DNA from: Pseudomonadota bacterium
GTDB taxonomy: Bacteria > Pseudomonadota > Gammaproteobacteria > Xanthomonadales > Rhodanobacteraceae
Direction of reading: 5' to 3'
Length of the DNA stretch: 64,000 nt
NCBI GenBank assembly: GCA_018240565.1
Contig: JAFEFO010000034.1
Location: forward strand, 289,960-353,959
Of this stretch, positions 45,007-53,844 are shown piece after piece. Every line of letters begins with the position of its first letter. Positions within the stretch are counted from its first letter, which is position 1. The notes beneath the pieces were generated by a model. It made no database searches, had not been told where the DNA came from, and worked only from the letters and a program-made list of their open reading frames with translations. The position numbers were made by a program, and so were the translations under genes.

Positions 45007-45025
45007 GATATCGTTTTGATATATC
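45007..45025. promoter_or_regulatory. AT-rich inverted repeat upstream of the SPFH gene
   Basis: ATATC-GTTTT-GATAT is a perfect inverted repeat, extended by ATC into GATATATC. It stands out in GC-rich DNA and lies 33 bases before the SPFH start codon. It looks like a repressor site overlapping the promoter. Confidence 0.55.
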
Positions 45026-45057
45026 TTTGCGGCATCCTGACACGTAAAGGAACCGCC

Positions 45058-45927
45058 ATGAACGAACGTCCTGTTTCCGCCCCGTCGGGCATTCCCGCCT
45101 TGATCGGCCTGCTCGTGCTGCTGTTGATCGACGGCGCCTGGTTCGTGTTCGCGATCCAGTCGAAGGCAGCCTGGGCCGTCATTGCTGCCATCCTCATCGC
45201 CATCGTCCTGCTGGTGTGCCTGGGCGGTTTCTTCACCGTGGCGCCGAACGAGGGCAAGGTGTTGCAGTTCTTTGGCCGCTACGTCGGCACGGTGCGCGAT
45301 TCCGGTCCGCGTTGGGCCAATCCGTTCTACTCCAAGCGCGGCGTTTCCCTGCGCGTGCGCAACTTCGAGTCGAGCAAGCTCAAGGTCAACGATTCGGACG
45401 GCAATCCCATCGAGATCGCCGCCGTCGTCGTGTGGCAGGTCGTGGATACTGCCGAGGCGCTGTTCCAGGTCAACGACTACGAGGACTTCGTGCACATCCA
45501 GAGCGAGTCTGCGCTCCGCCAGATGGCGCAAAGCTATCCCTACGATTCGCACGATACCGGCGCGGTGTCCTTGCGCAGCCACGGCAGCGAGATCACCGAT
45601 CACTTGCAGAATGAAATCCAGGAGCGCCTGGCCAGCGCCGGCGTAAAAGTGCTGGAGTCGCGCATCTCGCACCTGGCGTTTGCGCCGGAAATCGCACAGG
45701 CGATGCTGCAACGCCAGCAGGCCAGCGCAATCATTGCCGCACGCACCAAGATCGTCGAAGGCGCGGTGACGATGGTCGAGATGGCGCTGGATCAGCTGAA
45801 ATCACGCGGCGTCGTGCAGCTCGATGAGGAACGCAAGGCTGCAATGGTGTCGAACCTGCTGGTCGTGCTGTGTGGCGAGCGCGGCACGCAGCCGATCGTC
45901 AATACCGGTACGCTGTATTCGGGTTAA
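45058..45927 (+). CDS. SPFH-domain membrane protein
   Basis: A 289-residue protein. Two adjacent membrane helices (about 12-32 and 38-60) are followed by an SPFH/band-7 domain, recognisable in [33 protein letters not shown], then [21 protein letters not shown] and a coiled-coil-rich [30 protein letters not shown]. It should form membrane-bound oligomeric rings or microdomains. An AAAGGA site precedes the ATG. It leads a five-gene run with an Arc-like regulator. Confidence 0.9.
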   Translation: MNERPVSAPSGIPALIGLLVLLLIDGAWFVFAIQSKAAWAVIAAILIAIVLLVCLGGFFTVAPNEGKVLQFFGRYVGTVRDSGPRWANPFYSKRGVSLRVRNFESSKLKVNDSDGNPIEIAAVVVWQVVDTAEALFQVNDYEDFVHIQSESALRQMAQSYPYDSHDTGAVSLRSHGSEITDHLQNEIQERLASAGVKVLESRISHLAFAPEIAQAMLQRQQASAIIAARTKIVEGAVTMVEMALDQLKSRGVVQLDEERKAAMVSNLLVVLCGERGTQPIVNTGTLYSG

Positions 45928-45938
45928 GGGAATCAACC

Positions 45939-46199
45939 ATGCACACGCACAATATCGATGGCAACCGCCCCTGGTTTCGTGCCAAGCGCTACGGCTGGGG
46001 TTGGGGTTTACCGCTGACCTGGCAAGGTTGGCTCGTCCTCGGCGTCTACATCACGCTGACCGTGTTCGGCGCATTGCTCTTCGCACACACGCAAAACATG
46101 GCGCTGCTGGCCGGTTTCGTCTTGCTGACGCTGCTGCTGGTGGTGATCTGCTGGCTCACCGGTGAACGGCCACGTTGGCGCTGGGGCGGAAAAGACTAG
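45939..46199 (+). CDS. Small membrane protein of the SPFH cluster
   Basis: An 86-residue protein with two hydrophobic helices ([19 protein letters not shown] and [18 protein letters not shown]) and a Trp/Arg-rich ending ([10 protein letters not shown]). An AAGGG ribosome site precedes the ATG, 12 bases after the SPFH stop. I do not recognise a family. Its position suggests it partners the SPFH ring in the membrane. Confidence 0.75.
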   Translation: MHTHNIDGNRPWFRAKRYGWGWGLPLTWQGWLVLGVYITLTVFGALLFAHTQNMALLAGFVLLTLLLVVICWLTGERPRWRWGGKD

Positions 46200-46201
46200 C
46201 G

Positions 46202-46396
46202 ATGGCCGCTGAGAAAAAAGCCTATCCGCTGCGCATCTCCAGCGAGGTGCTCGACGCCGTGCAGCGCTGGGCCGACGACGAATTGCGCAGCGTGAACGCG
46301 CAGATCGAGTACCTGCTGCGCGATGCGCTGCGCCGGGCCGGGCGTATCAAACCGCCTGCGCACGCGCTCGAAAACAAGGGAACAAAGCCACGATGA
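46202..46396 (+). CDS. Arc-family ribbon-helix-helix DNA-binding protein
   Basis: A 64-residue basic protein. The segment [42 protein letters not shown] has the beta strand and two helices of Arc-type regulators. It starts two bases after the previous stop and overlaps the next gene (ATGA). It may bind the AT-rich inverted repeat ahead of the SPFH gene. Confidence 0.82.
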   Translation: MAAEKKAYPLRISSEVLDAVQRWADDELRSVNAQIEYLLRDALRRAGRIKPPAHALENKGTKPR

Positions 46397-47727
46397 TCTT
46401 GCCTGCTGCAATCCTGCCTGCCCTCGCCATCGCCGTTGCCACCCGCGCGATCGCGGCGCCGGATCCATCGTCGCTATGCCGCGAGCGCTCCGATGCCATC
46501 CTCGCCGCACTGACGAATCACGACTACACTGCCGCCACGTCGCACTTCGATGCACGCATGCGCGCGGCGCTGGATGCTGCCAGGCTGCAGCAGGTCTGGA
46601 CCCGGGTGCTGCCCGCGCAGGCCGGCGCGTACAAGGACCATGCCGCCACTACGGTTGCCCTGCAACCCACCGGCGCATTGGCGCGCACGCCCATGCAGTT
46701 CGCCAATGCCTGGCTCGAAATGCGCGTGAGCTGCGCCGCTGATGGCAACGTCGACGGATTGTTCTTCGCGCCCGGAGCGGCGCCTGCTGCCGCACCAGTT
46801 GCATCGCCGCCGTCCGCGCACGACATGCCGCTGGATGTGCCTTCGCCGTTGGGCGCTTTGCCGGGCACGCTCACCCTGCCCGATGGCAATGGTCCGTTTC
46901 CGGCCGTGCTGCTGGTCGCCGGTTCCGGTCCCAACGACCGCGACGAAAGCATCGGGCCGAACAAACCCTTTCTCGATATCGCGCGGGGTCTTGCGCAACA
47001 AGGCATCGCAACATTCCGCTATGACAAGCGCACGCATGTGTACGGCGCAAAATTGGCCGGCACGCCCATCACCATCGACGAGGAAGTCACCGACGATGCC
47101 GTTGCCGCCCTGAAGTTGCTGGCGACGCAACCGGGCGTCGATGCCAGGCGCGTATTCGTGCTCGGCCATAGCCTGGGCGCGATGCTGGCGCCGCGCATTG
47201 CCGATCGCGATGCGCAGGTAGCCGGCGTGATCCTGCTGGCCGCGCCCACCCGACTCGATCTCGACACGATCCTGCGACAGACGCGCTATCTTGCCGGCGT
47301 GCAACATGCGACGCCCCGGCAGGTCGAGGACGCAGTCGCACCGATCATCGCCGCACGCGACGCGATCGCGCGCGCCGATCCGGCACATCCTCCCGCCGGC
47401 GAATTCTTCCACGCACCGGCGAGCTATTGGCTGAGTCTGCGCGATTATCATCCGGTCGCCGTGGCGAAACGCCTGCGTCAACCGATGCTGATCCTGCAGG
47501 GCGAACGCGATTACCAGGTCACGCTCGATGGCGAGTTCTCCCAGTGGCAGGCGGCCTTCTCACACGACCATCGCGTCACGTTGCGCGCCTACCCGCGACT
47601 CAGCCACCTGTTCATGCCCGCCGGCAATCGTCCCTCGCCCGCGGATTACACCAAACCTGGCCATGTCGATGCACGCGTGATCGCCGACATCGCGCAATGG
47701 ATCAAGACGCATGGCCACGCCAACTGA
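46393..47727 (+). CDS. Exported alpha/beta hydrolase with N-terminal DUF3887-like domain
   Basis: A 444-residue protein. A signal peptide ([17 protein letters not shown]) is followed by a small domain of the DUF3887 type (about 25-110). The alpha/beta hydrolase part has an oxyanion HG-type [15 protein letters not shown] loop, the nucleophile elbow [12 protein letters not shown], an Asp near GERDYQV and His in RLSHLF. This family acts as esterases or peptidases in the periplasm. It overlaps the Arc-like gene and the next gene. Confidence 0.85.
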   Translation: MILPAAILPALAIAVATRAIAAPDPSSLCRERSDAILAALTNHDYTAATSHFDARMRAALDAARLQQVWTRVLPAQAGAYKDHAATTVALQPTGALARTPMQFANAWLEMRVSCAADGNVDGLFFAPGAAPAAAPVASPPSAHDMPLDVPSPLGALPGTLTLPDGNGPFPAVLLVAGSGPNDRDESIGPNKPFLDIARGLAQQGIATFRYDKRTHVYGAKLAGTPITIDEEVTDDAVAALKLLATQPGVDARRVFVLGHSLGAMLAPRIADRDAQVAGVILLAAPTRLDLDTILRQTRYLAGVQHATPRQVEDAVAPIIAARDAIARADPAHPPAGEFFHAPASYWLSLRDYHPVAVAKRLRQPMLILQGERDYQVTLDGEFSQWQAAFSHDHRVTLRAYPRLSHLFMPAGNRPSPADYTKPGHVDARVIADIAQWIKTHGHAN

Positions 47728-48241
47728 CCCGGTCGCCATCGCCTGCTCCCTCGGCGTGCCGCGCGACTACGGCCGCGCGCGCCACTTGCGCCGCGTGCGC
47801 GAGCCGTCGCATCTGGCTTCCATCGGCCTCGACACGCAGGGCCGCGAACAATTCCTCGCACCACGTGCGGCACGCGCGTGGGCGCGCATGCGTGAGGCGG
47901 CTGCGGGCGACGGCGTGGAATTGCAGGTCGTTTCGGCGTTTCGCTCGATCGAATACCAACTCGGCATCTTGCGCCGCAAGCTCGATCGCGGTCTATCGAT
48001 CGATGCAATCCTGCGCGTGAGTGCGGCGCCGGGCTACAGCGAACATCATTCCGGACGCGCGCTGGACATCACCACGCCGGGATTCGCGGCGCTGGAAGAA
48101 GAATTCGAAAAATCGGCAGCGTTCGCGTGGCTGCGCAAAAATGCGAAGTTATACAATTTTGCGTTGAGCTACCCGCGCAGGAATCCGCACGGGATCGCCT
48201 ACGAGCCATGGCATTGGTGCTGGAAAGCGCGCTCAGCCTAG
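47711..48241 (+). CDS. D-alanyl-D-alanine carboxypeptidase, VanY type (M15)
   Basis: A 176-residue zinc peptidase of the M15B family. The zinc and catalytic motifs are SAFRSIEYQLGIL, PGYSEHHSGRALDI with two ligands, and AYEPWHWCW with the last His. No signal peptide is visible, unusual for an enzyme acting on peptidoglycan, so export or a cytosolic recycling role is open. The ATG lies inside the end of the hydrolase gene (17-base overlap). The pair may act together. Confidence 0.88.
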   Translation: MATPTDPVAIACSLGVPRDYGRARHLRRVREPSHLASIGLDTQGREQFLAPRAARAWARMREAAAGDGVELQVVSAFRSIEYQLGILRRKLDRGLSIDAILRVSAAPGYSEHHSGRALDITTPGFAALEEEFEKSAAFAWLRKNAKLYNFALSYPRRNPHGIAYEPWHWCWKARSA

Positions 48242-48247
48242 CCTAGC

Positions 48248-48334
48248 CGTCATTCCGGCAGGGACTGCCGGAATCCAGAGGCCAAGGATGGCATCCCTGC
48301 GGTCTAGATGCCGGCAATCCATGCCGGCATGACG
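48248..48334. repeat. Dispersed inverted-repeat element, copy 4
   Basis: The left arm is CGTCATTCCGGC and GCCGGAATCCAG. The right arm is CTAGATGCCGGC and GCCGGCATGAC. It sits between two convergent genes and can form a hairpin in either transcript, so it may serve as a shared transcript end. Confidence 0.87.
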
Positions 48335-48355
48335 GGTAATTTCTTTCAACGCCCA

Positions 48356-51274
48356 TCAAGGCACGAAACCCAACGTACTCGTCGCACCCGACGTTGCCGC
48401 GTTCGGATCGACGACGAGCGGGTGGTAACCGCCGCTGAGCCACAGCAGCAACTGGCTCGCGTAGTTGGGATCGCCGAGCACGGCCGATTCACCGCCGGGG
48501 ATCACTTCGACCGCATTGATCGGCGTGCTCATCTGCCCGACGAAACGACGGCCCGGCGCGGTGGCACCGCTGAACATGAAGTCGTTGACGCCATCCACGC
48601 GCAAGTGGCTGCCACCGGGGTTGACCGTGCTGTACGACGAATCACGCGCAATGCCGGGCAGCTGCGGCGACAGGTCGGTGAAGCCGTACGGATTCGGCCC
48701 CGGGATGTTGAACGGACCACCGAGTGGATGCACGAGCACGAAGCGGTGCAACGCGCCCCAGTGGTAGGTCGACTGGTCCGTGGAATTGCCGAATGCCGCG
48801 GCGAAGGAATCGCTGGCGAGTTGGTTGAGTCCGTCCTTCAGGCTCTTGAGCAGGATGAAATCGCGCGCGGACGCGGCGTCCGGCGCATTCGGCACATTGA
48901 AGAAATTGATGCCCGAAGCGCCGTGCCCGCCCAAGACGGGAAAGGCGTCGAGCAGGAACTTGAGGCCCGTGTAGGCGCTGTCGTCGCCTGGCAGATAGCT
49001 GCCCAATCCGTACGCGGTCAAGGTCGCATCCATGGTGTTCTTGATCGCATTGCTGCGCCACATGAAAAACTCGGTCGCAGCGACGGAATTGCCCAGTTGC
49101 GCCGCCGTCGGCGGCGATCCCGGCGCGCGGCCGGCGTCGAAGCCCTGTTGCAATCCCGTCGGCGTGGACAAATCCCATGCGGACAGGCGCGTGATCGCTT
49201 CGCTCACGGCCGGATCATTCGCCAGTTGTTGCAGCGGCGCCCACGCACCGGCGGCGGTGGCGTTGCGCGCCGCCGCGAGCAGGTACGGCAGCAGCAGTTG
49301 CGCATCGACCGGCTGGTTGTTCAGTTGCACCGACTGGATGTCGGCCGTGCTGATCTTGTTGCCGGACCCGACCAGTGCCGACAGCATGCGGTCGATGCGG
49401 CCCATGCGATAGGCATCGTAGCCGTAGTTGAGGTAGTACACGCCGCCACCCGGCCGCGTCATGCCAAACGGATTGTTCTGCAAGGTGACGCCGATCGGAT
49501 CGTTGTTGGCGTTGGCGAAGTAGCCTTGCGACGGATTGATCGAATGCGGCATTTCCGAGGCCGGCATGATCTCGTACGGGATCGCCTGGTTGGGCTGCGG
49601 ATGCTGCACGGGCAGCCAGTCGTTGTGCGCCGCGCCCGAGCCGTCGCGGATCATGAACGGCGGCGAGCCGACCCACTTGCCAAGGTTCTGCAGGTCGTCG
49701 CGGATGGGATTCTCGGCGCTCGTGAAGTAGGCGATGTTGCCGGCCGTATCGGCGTAGGCGAAGTTCTGCGAGCCGAAATCGAAATACGTCAGCGCATTCT
49801 GGAAGTCGCTCAGGTTCTTGGCACGGTCGATCAGCTTGAACGCAGTCAACTCGAACGTCGGACCCCAGCCGGTGTAGGCGATGGACAGGCCGCAGGCATA
49901 GCTGGGCGTCAACGCCTGCCCGCTCAGCGCGCAGGTTCCGGGCGTGCCGATCTGCACCACCGGGCCATTGTTCCGGCGCGGCACGATCACGGTGATCGCG
50001 CCATTGGTGTAGCCGATGGAATTGTCGCGCGCGATGTTGTCGGTTTGACCCGGCGTCATCTGGTTGACGTAGAAACTCTGGAACACCCACTGCACTGGCT
50101 CCTGCACGCCGTTGTGCACGATTGCGGTCGGCAATCCATAGCTGTTGACGACGAAGGTTTCCAGAAACGTGTCGGTCACATCCATCGGGTTGACAGTGCT
50201 GCCCCAGCAGATGTTGCTGTTGCAACCCTGGATGATGCCCGGCGCTCCAGGAACGCTCACGCCGGTCGCGTTGAGGCCATCGCCGGAAATCAGGTGCATC
50301 TCCATGAAGATCGGCGGCAAGGCCAGGCTCAGATGCGGATCATTGGCGATGATCGGCTTGCCGGTCGCGGTATACGCGCCGCTCACCGCGAACTCGTTGC
50401 TGCCGCCGCGGCCAAGGCGCGCATGCAGGGTCGGGGCGATGAAGGGATTGCCCGCGATCTGGTCGCGGTAGGCCTGCGCCAGCGCGAGCGCACGCGGATC
50501 GACCTGCACGTCGCCAAGCGACGCCAGTTGTTGCGCATTGGCGTTGACGGTGGCCATCGCCGCGCCCTGCAGCGACGCCGACGTCGGCGCGCCATCGGTG
50601 GGCGTGAAGCCCGGCAGCGTGACGCGATTGTCCGGCGGCGCGAAGCGGTGCGTATCGCCGAAGAACAGCGCATTCGGATCGACCTTGGCCGCCGCCGCAG
50701 CCTGCGAATACGCGCCAAAATCGATCGTGTTCTGGATGTCCAGGTCGAACGACAACTGGAAGGCAAGGCCCTTGCCGATGATGACCGAGTCCTGCGGCGT
50801 CCACGGCGCCGCGTGCGTCAGCATCAGCGCGCCGTATTCCGGCGGCAGCGACTGCGTGGCCAGCCAGAAATTCACGCCATCGGAAAACGACTTGAGCCAG
50901 CCCTTGGTGTCGGCATCCAGCGCCTGCCACGTTGCGAACGCAGCGCGGTCCAGGCCCAGCGTGCGCGTCTGCACGTCGTTGGCGAGCGCAGCCTTGCCGA
51001 CCAGTTCGGCGAGACGGCCGCTGGCCGCGCGACGGTTGAAGTCCATCTCGAAGAAGCGCGCGCGGGCTTCCGCATAGCCTTGCAGGAAGGCGACGTCGTA
51101 ACTCGTCGCCGCCTTGATCGTGGGCATGCCGAGCGCGTCGTAGTAGATCGTGCCGGGTGCGGAAAGCCCGGGCGCCGTGATCGTCTGCGCCGCCAGCGGG
51201 GCGCTCAGTGTACAAATGGAAATTGCCGCAAATGCGGCAATCGCCTTGCCGCAGCCCTTACGTGCGATGGCCAT
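48356..51274 (-). CDS. Penicillin acylase-family N-terminal nucleophile hydrolase
   Basis: A 972-residue precursor of the penicillin/acylhomoserine-lactone acylase family (S45). The signal peptide is KAIAAFAAISICTLSAPLAAQ. The mature chain begins with an alpha subunit, and the autocleavage serine is at about 292 in RGGSNEFAVSGAY. Beta-chain motifs include IIANDPHLSLALPPIFMEMHLISG and the WGSTVNPMD region. The precursor would be cut into two periplasmic chains. The substrate could be a beta-lactam, an acyl-homoserine lactone or another amide. The ATG at 51274 has a strong GGAGGGG site. Confidence 0.9.
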   Translation of the reverse strand: MAIARKGCGKAIAAFAAISICTLSAPLAAQTITAPGLSAPGTIYYDALGMPTIKAATSYDVAFLQGYAEARARFFEMDFNRRAASGRLAELVGKAALANDVQTRTLGLDRAAFATWQALDADTKGWLKSFSDGVNFWLATQSLPPEYGALMLTHAAPWTPQDSVIIGKGLAFQLSFDLDIQNTIDFGAYSQAAAAAKVDPNALFFGDTHRFAPPDNRVTLPGFTPTDGAPTSASLQGAAMATVNANAQQLASLGDVQVDPRALALAQAYRDQIAGNPFIAPTLHARLGRGGSNEFAVSGAYTATGKPIIANDPHLSLALPPIFMEMHLISGDGLNATGVSVPGAPGIIQGCNSNICWGSTVNPMDVTDTFLETFVVNSYGLPTAIVHNGVQEPVQWVFQSFYVNQMTPGQTDNIARDNSIGYTNGAITVIVPRRNNGPVVQIGTPGTCALSGQALTPSYACGLSIAYTGWGPTFELTAFKLIDRAKNLSDFQNALTYFDFGSQNFAYADTAGNIAYFTSAENPIRDDLQNLGKWVGSPPFMIRDGSGAAHNDWLPVQHPQPNQAIPYEIMPASEMPHSINPSQGYFANANNDPIGVTLQNNPFGMTRPGGGVYYLNYGYDAYRMGRIDRMLSALVGSGNKISTADIQSVQLNNQPVDAQLLLPYLLAAARNATAAGAWAPLQQLANDPAVSEAITRLSAWDLSTPTGLQQGFDAGRAPGSPPTAAQLGNSVAATEFFMWRSNAIKNTMDATLTAYGLGSYLPGDDSAYTGLKFLLDAFPVLGGHGASGINFFNVPNAPDAASARDFILLKSLKDGLNQLASDSFAAAFGNSTDQSTYHWGALHRFVLVHPLGGPFNIPGPNPYGFTDLSPQLPGIARDSSYSTVNPGGSHLRVDGVNDFMFSGATAPGRRFVGQMSTPINAVEVIPGGESAVLGDPNYASQLLLWLSGGYHPLVVDPNAATSGATSTLGFVP

Positions 51275-51309
51275 GATTCCCCTCCGGTTGCTCCACGCCA
51301 AGCGTTGAT

Positions 51310-51336
51310 TCGAACGCCCGTTCGAGGGGGATTATG
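51310..51336 (-). promoter_or_regulatory. Promoter -10 with palindromic operator for the penicillin acylase gene
   Basis: The minus strand has CATAAT (51331-51336). Just downstream, TCGAACG and CGTTCGA (51310-51316 and 51319-51325) form a perfect palindrome around CC. The spacing puts the palindrome over the transcription start. The form GAACG-NN-CGTTC resembles TetR-type operators. No -35 is clear. Confidence 0.5.
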
Positions 51337-51564
51337 CGCCTGTGCTTCGATGAACCCTTGCGGCGGCGCAACACGGCGGCGTTCTTTCCAACGCCTTGTG
51401 GCAGGCAAAGCGCGCATACGCTAACCTCGTACCCGTCAAGTCAGGCACAGCGCAAGGCGTGACCTGCGACATTTGTCTCAGTGCGGTTTCGGGCATGCAC
51501 TGACGGTTGGGCAGACAGCCTTGCCAGGGCTGGATGCGTAATGGGATGAAGGTTTTGTTCATGA
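51337..51564. other. Intergenic region with no gene recognised
   Basis: Within the 354-base gap from the acylase start to the DUF433 start, the middle part shows no coding frame with recognisable motifs on either strand. I see short GC-rich imperfect repeats (GGCGGCG) and nothing that resembles an RNA gene. Both ends carry the promoters described separately. Confidence 0.5.
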
Positions 51565-51609
51565 TTCAATTGCTTGAACAGGCGAGTAAGATAGGCAGCG
51601 GTTGCCTAT
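51565..51609 (+). promoter_or_regulatory. Promoter and inverted repeat of the DUF433/DUF5615 pair
   Basis: A TTCAAT box (51565-51570) is followed after 16 bases by TAAGAT (51587-51592). A perfect 7-bp inverted repeat, ATAGGCA-GCGGT-TGCCTAT (51591-51609), overlaps the -10. It ends 19 bases before the DUF433 ATG. The arrangement suits self-repression by the pair. Confidence 0.5.
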
Positions 51610-51628
51610 GCCACGGGAATCCAGAATC

Positions 51629-51859
51629 ATGAAAACGCCGGAGCGAATCGTCATCGACCCCGCCATTGCGCACGGCAGACCCGTCGTCGCCGGGACGCGC
51701 GTTCCGGTGGCCGTCGTGGTCGGCAGCCTTGCGGGCGGGATGAACTTCGAGGACGTGCAGCGCGAATACGATTTGTCGATCGAGGACATCCGCGCGGCGC
51801 TGGCGTTTGCCGGAGCGCAGCTCGACGAGGAATCGTTCCACCCGTTGCCGGCGGCGTGA
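51629..51859 (+). CDS. DUF433 family protein (antitoxin-like)
   Basis: A 76-residue protein. The motif RIVIDPAIAHGRPVVAGTRVPVAVVVGSLAGGMN and the following helix-turn-helix-like DVQREYDLSIEDIRAALAFA define DUF433, a family often paired with a PIN-like toxin. It probably neutralises its partner and may bind the upstream inverted repeat. The start at 51629 gives the usual length. An ATG at 51608 is also in frame. The stop overlaps the next GTG start. Confidence 0.85.
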   Translation: MKTPERIVIDPAIAHGRPVVAGTRVPVAVVVGSLAGGMNFEDVQREYDLSIEDIRAALAFAGAQLDEESFHPLPAA

Positions 51860-52230
51860 ACTTTCTGCTCGATGCGAACATGCCGCGTGCGGCGCTGTCC
51901 GCGCTGGCCGCGCACGGGCATGGCGCGCAACTCGCGCGCGATATCGGTTTGGGCACCGCGCCTGACGAACAAATTGCGCAGTTCGCGCGCGCGCATGCGG
52001 CGGTGCTCGTCACGCGCGATCTCGATTTCGCCGATGTACGCCGCTACCCGCCGGGCCGGCATTTCGGCTTGTTGGTTTTGCGCCTGCCGGACACGGCTAC
52101 CGCAACGCAGATTGCGGGAGTGCTCGACCGGTTTCTCAAATCGCCGCGACTCGTTGCGCAACTGCCGGGGCGCTTGGCCGTAGTCGATCCGGTGCGCGTG
52201 CGGTTCCGCCCGCCATTGGAAAACCAGTAA
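51856..52230 (+). CDS. DUF5615 PIN-like protein (toxin-like)
   Basis: A 124-residue protein with the fold of Mut7-C/PIN-like DUF5615 toxins. It opens NFLLDANMPRAALSALAAHGH with an active-type Asp. AVLVTRDLDFADVRR carries another acidic pair. The GTG start lies in the DUF433 stop (GTGA), so the two are co-translated. Nuclease action on RNA is inferred from the fold and has not been shown for this family member. Confidence 0.85.
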   Translation: MNFLLDANMPRAALSALAAHGHGAQLARDIGLGTAPDEQIAQFARAHAAVLVTRDLDFADVRRYPPGRHFGLLVLRLPDTATATQIAGVLDRFLKSPRLVAQLPGRLAVVDPVRVRFRPPLENQ

Positions 52231-52348
52231 TCCGGGCGAAAGAAGCGGCGTTACGGGGTTTCTGAAATCGCCCTTGCGCGGGCGACAGACCGCTACCGGC
52301 GAATGCCGGAAACCCGAGAAACCACAAGGAAAAGCCTCACGCGCGTGC

Positions 52349-52376
52349 GAGGCGCGAGGCGCGAGGCGCGAGGCGC
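52349..52376. repeat. Four tandem copies of a 7-bp unit
   Basis: GAGGCGC is repeated four times without change in the gap between the DUF5615 and DUF4340 genes. There is no coding frame or hairpin there. The rest of the 282-base gap shows only a short GC hairpin (TCGCCC/GGGCGA near 52268). Confidence 0.8.
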
Positions 52377-52512
52377 GTTATACCAACTACCCCTAACCGC
52401 TTATCCATCGCGATCCCCTGCAACGGCGCGATTTCTACGCCGTCCGGACAATGCTGTCAATATCCGGCCAGTGTGGATGAATCGGCAGGGGAAGGCAGTA
52501 CCGCCGCGACCG

Positions 52513-53772
52513 TTATTTGCCCGCCCTTGGCGCTGGTTTCTTCGAGTCGGTTTTCTTTTCCGGTAGTGGCTTGAGCATGTCGTCCATGGATTTGCTCATG
52601 TCGGTGAACTTGTAGGCGGGCAGCGCGAAGGTCCAGCCGGCAAAGGTCTTGTTCAAGCTCGCCACTTCCTTGTTCAAGGCGGCAATACGATCGCTGCGGT
52701 CGCGGGCGGCGTCGCTCACCGCCAGCGGCTTGGCGACATCCGATGCCGCCTGTGCATTGGCCTTGGCCTGCGCGCCGGTCGTGGATTTCTCGCTTTCGAC
52801 CTTGTTGGCCGCGGCTTGCACCGCGGCATCGTAGTCGGACTTGGCCTTGGCCTGCTCGGCATCGATGAAGGCATTGGCGGCGGTTTCGTCCAGACGCGCC
52901 GAAAACTGCGCGTAGTCCTTGCCGCTCTGTTCCCAGCCGGTCGCGGCGACGACGAGGCCGTCGAACGCGGCGTACTCGTCCTTCCACGCCTTGTCCGGTG
53001 GCGCCATGTCCTTGGCCGCGAACACGTCGTCTGCATTCAAGCCGGAAAGCGCCGAGCCCAATTCGTTGGCGACGAATTCGGAAGCGGCCTCGCGGCCCTT
53101 GGGTACGTCGGCGACCTTGAAATTGGCATCGCCTTGCGCGTCCTTGTAGACCTTGAGCGTCTTGCCGTCGGGGTTGGTCAGCGTGACCGAACGCAGGCGC
53201 GACGAGGCGATGTCGGCGAGCGTGCGCTGTTCCCAATCCGCCTCGGTCTTGGCCACGGTGAGATTGCCCGCGGCGAGCCAGGATTGCGCATCGCCCTCTC
53301 GGCGCACGAAGGTACCGCCACCACCCGCGCCGTTGTAATTGCCGATGATGATCGACAACGGCTTGGCCAAACCGCCAAGGGTCACGCGCACGCCGGTGGC
53401 CTTGGCGTCCTTGACGTCATCCACGCCCAGTTCCGCATACAGCTTGGGATTGGATGTCTTTTGTTCCGTGAGCGTGGCCTGGTCGAGTTTGATCAGGAAT
53501 TCGCGCACCTTGGCCAGGTCCGCGGGATAACCGGATTTCTCGGCGATGCTCCAGCCATCGGCGCCGCGCTTGAGCGTGGCCAGGACCTTGTCACCGGCGC
53601 CGGTCAGGGTGATCGCATTCACGTCGTTGATATGCGCGTGCAATTCCGGCAGCACCGTTTGCGCCTGCGCACTCACGCCGGTTTGCGGCGCGTTCGATGA
53701 ATTGATGAACCAGGCCGCGACCAGGGCGAGGATGGCGACGGCAATGAGGATGACAAGTTTTTTCGGGCTCAT
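52513..53772 (-). CDS. DUF4340 domain protein of a Gld-type ABC system
   Basis: A 419-residue protein. One N-terminal membrane helix (LVILIAVAILALVAAWFI) anchors a periplasmic region matching DUF4340, with ITLTGAGDKVLATLKRGADGWSI, ADLAKVREFLIKLDQATL and AELGVDDVKDAKATGVRVTL. An Ala/Lys-rich coiled-coil-like tract follows (about 300-360), then a Lys/Pro-rich end. DUF4340 proteins commonly follow GldG-type genes. It ends the four-gene operon. Confidence 0.85.
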   Translation of the reverse strand: MSPKKLVILIAVAILALVAAWFINSSNAPQTGVSAQAQTVLPELHAHINDVNAITLTGAGDKVLATLKRGADGWSIAEKSGYPADLAKVREFLIKLDQATLTEQKTSNPKLYAELGVDDVKDAKATGVRVTLGGLAKPLSIIIGNYNGAGGGGTFVRREGDAQSWLAAGNLTVAKTEADWEQRTLADIASSRLRSVTLTNPDGKTLKVYKDAQGDANFKVADVPKGREAASEFVANELGSALSGLNADDVFAAKDMAPPDKAWKDEYAAFDGLVVAATGWEQSGKDYAQFSARLDETAANAFIDAEQAKAKSDYDAAVQAAANKVESEKSTTGAQAKANAQAASDVAKPLAVSDAARDRSDRIAALNKEVASLNKTFAGWTFALPAYKFTDMSKSMDDMLKPLPEKKTDSKKPAPRAGK

Positions 53773-53844
53773 GACAGTGTCCGTATTTCTTGCAATCGTC
53801 CATGATTGCCGAGGATCAAGGAGCGGGCATCCTGCCCGCACTTT

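Noticed and set aside
48308..51424. A 1038-codon open frame on the plus strand opposite the penicillin acylase gene
   Set aside because: It mirrors the codon pattern of the true gene, has no recognisable motif and no ribosome site; long antisense frames are expected at this GC content.
52349..52376. 7-bp tandem repeats as an origin or iteron array
   Set aside because: Only four short GC units, no AT-rich region and no replication gene nearby.
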